From contig JANXMZ010000012.1 in the NCBI GenBank assembly GCA_025354385.1, forward strand, positions 1-33,903: a DNA stretch of 33,903 nt, in the 5' to 3' direction. Made by a program: the position numbers and the translations under genes. The DNA comes from Bacteroidota bacterium. GTDB taxonomy: Bacteria; Bacteroidota; Bacteroidia; NS11-12g; UBA955. The notes beneath the pieces were generated by a model. That model did no database searches, was not told the origin of the DNA, and saw nothing but the letters and a program-made list of their open reading frames with translations. Below, one piece after another: positions 33,301-33,903 of the stretch; positions within the stretch are counted from its first letter, which is position 1, and each line of letters begins with the position of its first letter.

Positions 33301-33570
33301 TCAAAAGAAATTGTAGTGATTGACTATCAACCAACTCAAATTGGATTAAGCATTTTGCCTAACCCAGCAAGTCGCGAGATAAAGGTTACAACAAATTTTA
33401 AAACTGAAGGCAAAATAATCATTAAAAATACCATGGGAGGAGTTGTATACACTGATTTAATTTCAGAGAATGGATTAAATATTGACATCTCCTCTTTTGC
33501 TAATGGTGTTTACTTAATATTTGTGGAAACGAAAAACAACACAACTTGCCAGAAATTTATTAAATCATAA
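27352..33570 (+). CDS. Giant secreted beta-repeat surface protein, T9SS cargo
   Basis: 2072 residues. A signal peptide (residues 1-23, MKLKIQITALIFIMLSAF to LKA) starts it. The mature protein is rich in Ser, Thr, Asn and Gly and consists of many beta-strand repeats with cores like G-T-S-K-x-I-T-G and NNGTFT-x-x-x-S-x-V-x-F, about fourteen recognisable copies. An N-terminal unit WKGTTSTNWSTASNWTAGIP (residue 27) recurs as WNGSVSTAWNNASNWT at residue 920. A different spacer domain (784-918) resembles the region 1744-1890. A fibronectin-like linker domain (LPITLIDFKGQLN to EYSKEIVVID, about 1894-1995) precedes the type A sorting domain from LSILPNPASREIK (1999) to the end. It is probably exported by the T9SS, linked to the surface or released, and may act in adhesion or gliding. 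No enzyme motif is seen. Confidence 0.9.
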   Translation: MKLKIQITALIFIMLSAFQNLKAQTSWKGTTSTNWSTASNWTAGIPTSTVDAIIGDANFTGSFQPTFTVTSTCKNLTIGGAVSSTLNVAKSVTVSGNVLINSNGTILANTSSKTMTVKGDWTNLGTYSSSTSSSKVTFSGTNQALTGVTAFRNLTINSGCILTLANNISVATALSVSGTLNPTASYVVSGAGTMTINSTGTVYVYTSAFTGNYSISGTKSLNGTSTVNYTSASTAQTISSSLTYGILRISGGSTKSLIANLPNLSSSSTSSGKIYIDAGTFDLSSYTANRSSSGGALTLAAGTTLRIGGANGFPTNYSTLSIATTSTVDYYGTNQTILAAAYGNLLLSSSSGAAVKTMPATALTIAGNFTSSQGAGTSVSYTAAQNITVNGDVTIGSGCTFNGSSFTHAFKNNFINSGTFTGSTSSVTFSGISSSLSGTGTNNFYNLSFIASGITASGSTNLTVSGNLNTTAPGIFTHASGGSLTMSGASKSITGNGLELANFVITGSVTSTANVLVTGNLTNNGTLTASSGTITMGGTSKVINGSAACTFYALSIEGTITTANNFTMLSSLTVSLTGSFTATANAATFNGTSSLSGTANLFDVIISATKTLTLSTSSVLGIANTFTKTGTLDVTTLLPNTVNYNGSGAQSLIGTTYHNLQLSNGGTKTPSAAITVNNDFTINSGVTFNASSYIFSLYRHWNNGGTFTASTSDVQLRGINAATITGTTTFNTLTVNKSSNAIRITLASNVTAASIVMTTGNILTDIYTITTTGGRTGNGIILGTITHSHSFTNGTAYSFEGPNNLVTFTSPSGISSVTVITKLGEIADFDPSIESLIREYKITVNSGTYTNAKLRFHYENNELNAFSEPFLALYKFNSGILWDSVGFNARDTALNYVEQTGITNLTGRFTCSGTRNVVRWNGSVSTAWNNASNWTTVSGASMSNRVPNSTDAAYLGSAVFTNNPTLSSAQTVSVLRFGSAQAITLTLSSGSLTTLGSLRGNWTVNRSHIIDVTGGTLNVGTHLLLSDSVNNHDITLKIGSGTVNIIDNLEHTATGALIFTGSGTLNIAGDYNYSSGTFTSGSGGVTYSGGESQTVAPVTYNNLNISKTTERASFTRPSRINGNLTINTGGEVAVFDTLSVAGNISIGTSTYLYNEASYIKVGGNWTTTGIYISNNGTVNFNGTGNQTVNANTFSNMLVNKTAGNLTLTNHIVINNTLTITAGTMDLDTFRANRSSDGGTFTIGTGAILKAAGTNNFPANFITNTLNATSTVNYYGTVAQIIGKVTYGNLTLTNGGSNAKTLIGNVQINGNLLINSGATFNPDINSTSLYGNFTNSGTYTPGTSTLILNGTSKTITGSSTLNDLSVVTGSYTVSSGTTTISGDLYVETTGSLNFGSNNAILDGDLTNKGSLTSNGTATFTGSRVQTLQLLNSITSSSTGIINFNGTVSPVINSTSSPSFATVNINNTGGITASVPWFVFFAFNVAAGATFNGGPLTHTFYGNFTNNGTVTSSGKLKFTPGAPYSASGTIKLDGVSFISTGEIEFAGTAPITVQNSSPSLNVVRITNTNAAGVTPPTSWTISDELSIGSGAKFYGGTATSHLISGSFLNNGTFDGQTSTVRFDGNPAEINGIGSSTFYNLKIESTADITLNNAIAVKQNFIVDGNFNGNDGTLIFTGSSASTISGAVALVTLGDVEQAKTSTTTTLSVPVSITGDLTLTSGNIITTSTNLLTIEDDATSTPGNASSYVVGPMKKVGNDSFIFPLGKGTKWARMGIGAPSSVTDAFTGQYFNSAYSDTVTMAGSPSPVLHDVSTREYWVCDRTTGTSNVKLQLFWETTWSGVNTFTSDLVVARWNGTGWENKGQSAITGGVPGNVTSNTITGFSPFTFGSLSGFINPLPITLIDFKGQLNKQNEVELSWKTATEINNQYFTIERSADGINFEYFQKVAGAGNSNDLKSYAIKDVAPYRGLNYYRLKQTDYNGKNEYSKEIVVIDYQPTQIGLSILPNPASREIKVTTNFKTEGKIIIKNTMGGVVYTDLISENGLNIDISSFANGVYLIFVETKNNTTCQKFIKS
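28201..28480 (+). repeat. First copy of a 90-residue duplicated segment in the giant protein
   Basis: Residues about 284-375, FDLSSYTANRSSSGGALTLA ... STVDYYGTNQTILAAAYGNLLL. This aligns along its whole length with residues about 1227-1316 of the same protein (MDLDTFRANRSSDGGTFTIG ... STVNYYGTVAQIIGKVTYGNLTL), with an offset of 943 residues. The match is closer than between ordinary repeats of the array and supports duplication of a half-molecule. Confidence 0.7.
31018..31300 (+). repeat. Second copy of the 90-residue duplicated segment
   Basis: Residues about 1223-1316; shares ANRSS-x-GG, a NG/NN-FP-x-N/A-Y/F core, ATSTV-x-YYGT and TYGNL with the copy 943 residues earlier. The two copies differ enough that gene conversion is not recent. 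Confidence 0.7.
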
Positions 33571-33591
33571 GCTTGAGATTTTATTATTTTG

Positions 33592-33620
33592 AAAGACCTC
33601 CAATAATTGGGGGTCTTTTT
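33592..33620 (+). terminator. Strong intrinsic terminator of the giant gene
   Basis: AAAGACCTCCAA (33592-33603), loop TAA, TTGGGGGTCTTT (33607-33618): a 12-base-pair stem with a single G-T wobble, followed by a T-run (TTTTTT at the arm end). The structure stands 21 bases after the stop codon and meets every requirement of a Rho-independent terminator. It also functions on the minus strand only weakly, since the opposite A-tract is short. Confidence 0.85.
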
Positions 33621-33816
33621 TATTTGGGGATTTATAATATTCTATAACAATTAAACCTAAACTTAAATAAGTATTTTTACTTTTTTCCTTATTTAAAACA
33701 AAAAAGATGTAAAAACACTTAGGTTGAGCAAAATTTATATAACTGTAATTCAATTGTTTAAATAAATTTAGCCCATTTTATACCTAGTTTATTAACATAG
33801 TATCAAAATACTATAT

Positions 33817-33824
33817 TATTTTTG
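33817..33824 (+). promoter_or_regulatory. Putative -7 box of the gene at the window edge
   Basis: TATTTTTG matches TAnnTTTG exactly, 53 bases before the ATG at 33878. No TTTG is found 19 bases upstream. Two 13-base direct repeats (TTAAAGATTTAAA at 33832 and TTTAAGATTTAAA at 33850) lie in the presumed leader. Confidence 0.4.
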
Positions 33825-33877
33825 TGACGTCTTAAAGATTTAAAACGCCTTTAAGATTTAAACTAAAACTAAACACA

Positions 33878-33903
33878 ATGAAACGATTTTTAAATCTCGT
33901 TAT
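33878..33903 (+). CDS. Start of a further gene, cut by window edge
   Basis: ATG AAA CGA TTT TTA AAT CTC GTT gives MKRFLNLV, a good beginning for a signal peptide (two basic residues then hydrophobics). It follows a -7 motif and a terminator of the previous gene. Only eight codons are visible, so this is a suggestion. The product might be another exported protein. Confidence 0.4.

Noticed and set aside
33592..33618. Bidirectional CRISPR-like or attachment-site repeat
   Set aside because: The palindrome has a T-run at its 3' side and lies just behind a stop codon, which is fully explained by an intrinsic terminator. There are no further copies.

Overview
The window reads as a low-GC chromosomal segment of a Bacteroidota bacterium, probably a gliding or type IX-secreting lineage outside the classical Bacteroides. 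The evidence is the -7 promoter motif TAnnTTTG in front of many genes, a GldB gliding lipoprotein, a 2072-residue secreted repeat protein ending in a type IX (T9SS) sorting domain, Bacteroidota-type small families (DUF2089, bifunctional nuclease with a UVR tail, YwqK/MORN), and almost no Shine-Dalgarno sequences. Most genes are housekeeping or metabolic. I see no phage, CRISPR array, rRNA or tRNA.

Layout. 1-140 is the right end of an ISL3-like insertion sequence whose presumed terminal repeat abuts the start codon of an HTH regulator (141-1142). Next come an L,D-transpeptidase-like secreted protein (minus), an acyl-CoA carboxylase carboxyltransferase subunit, and an unrecognised protein with a duplicated helical domain plus a beta-rich tail (4166-5119). 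A minus-strand group (beta-barrel protein, nadE, MORN protein) diverges from a plus-strand group (gldB, type II NADH dehydrogenase, a secreted protein, a GT-C-like membrane protein). Then a minus-strand operon of DUF2089 regulator, YIP1-like membrane protein and secreted alpha/beta hydrolase faces a prolyl oligopeptidase lipoprotein.

17.4-20.9 kb is a minus-strand cluster: etfB, etfA, bifunctional nuclease, a small lipoprotein that overlaps the nuclease gene, and a class IV aminotransferase. It diverges from a TPR protein and a PaaI-like thioesterase. 22.0-25.6 kb (minus) holds lepA, an MFS transporter with a TTG start, and a small outer-membrane barrel. 25.9-26.8 kb has two small orphan genes. 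From 27.35 kb the giant T9SS cargo fills 6.2 kb and ends at a strong intrinsic terminator, after which a new gene starts at the window edge.

Functional links: the carboxylase, ETF and thioesterase fit acyl-CoA or branched-chain amino-acid catabolism, with ETF and NDH-2 feeding electrons to quinone. GldB and the giant protein both point to the gliding/T9SS machinery. The points most worth a second look are the duplicated-helix unknown protein, the two-half architecture of the giant protein, the operator-like inverted repeat around the DUF2089 promoter, and several -7 boxes so close to start codons that the transcripts may be leaderless.
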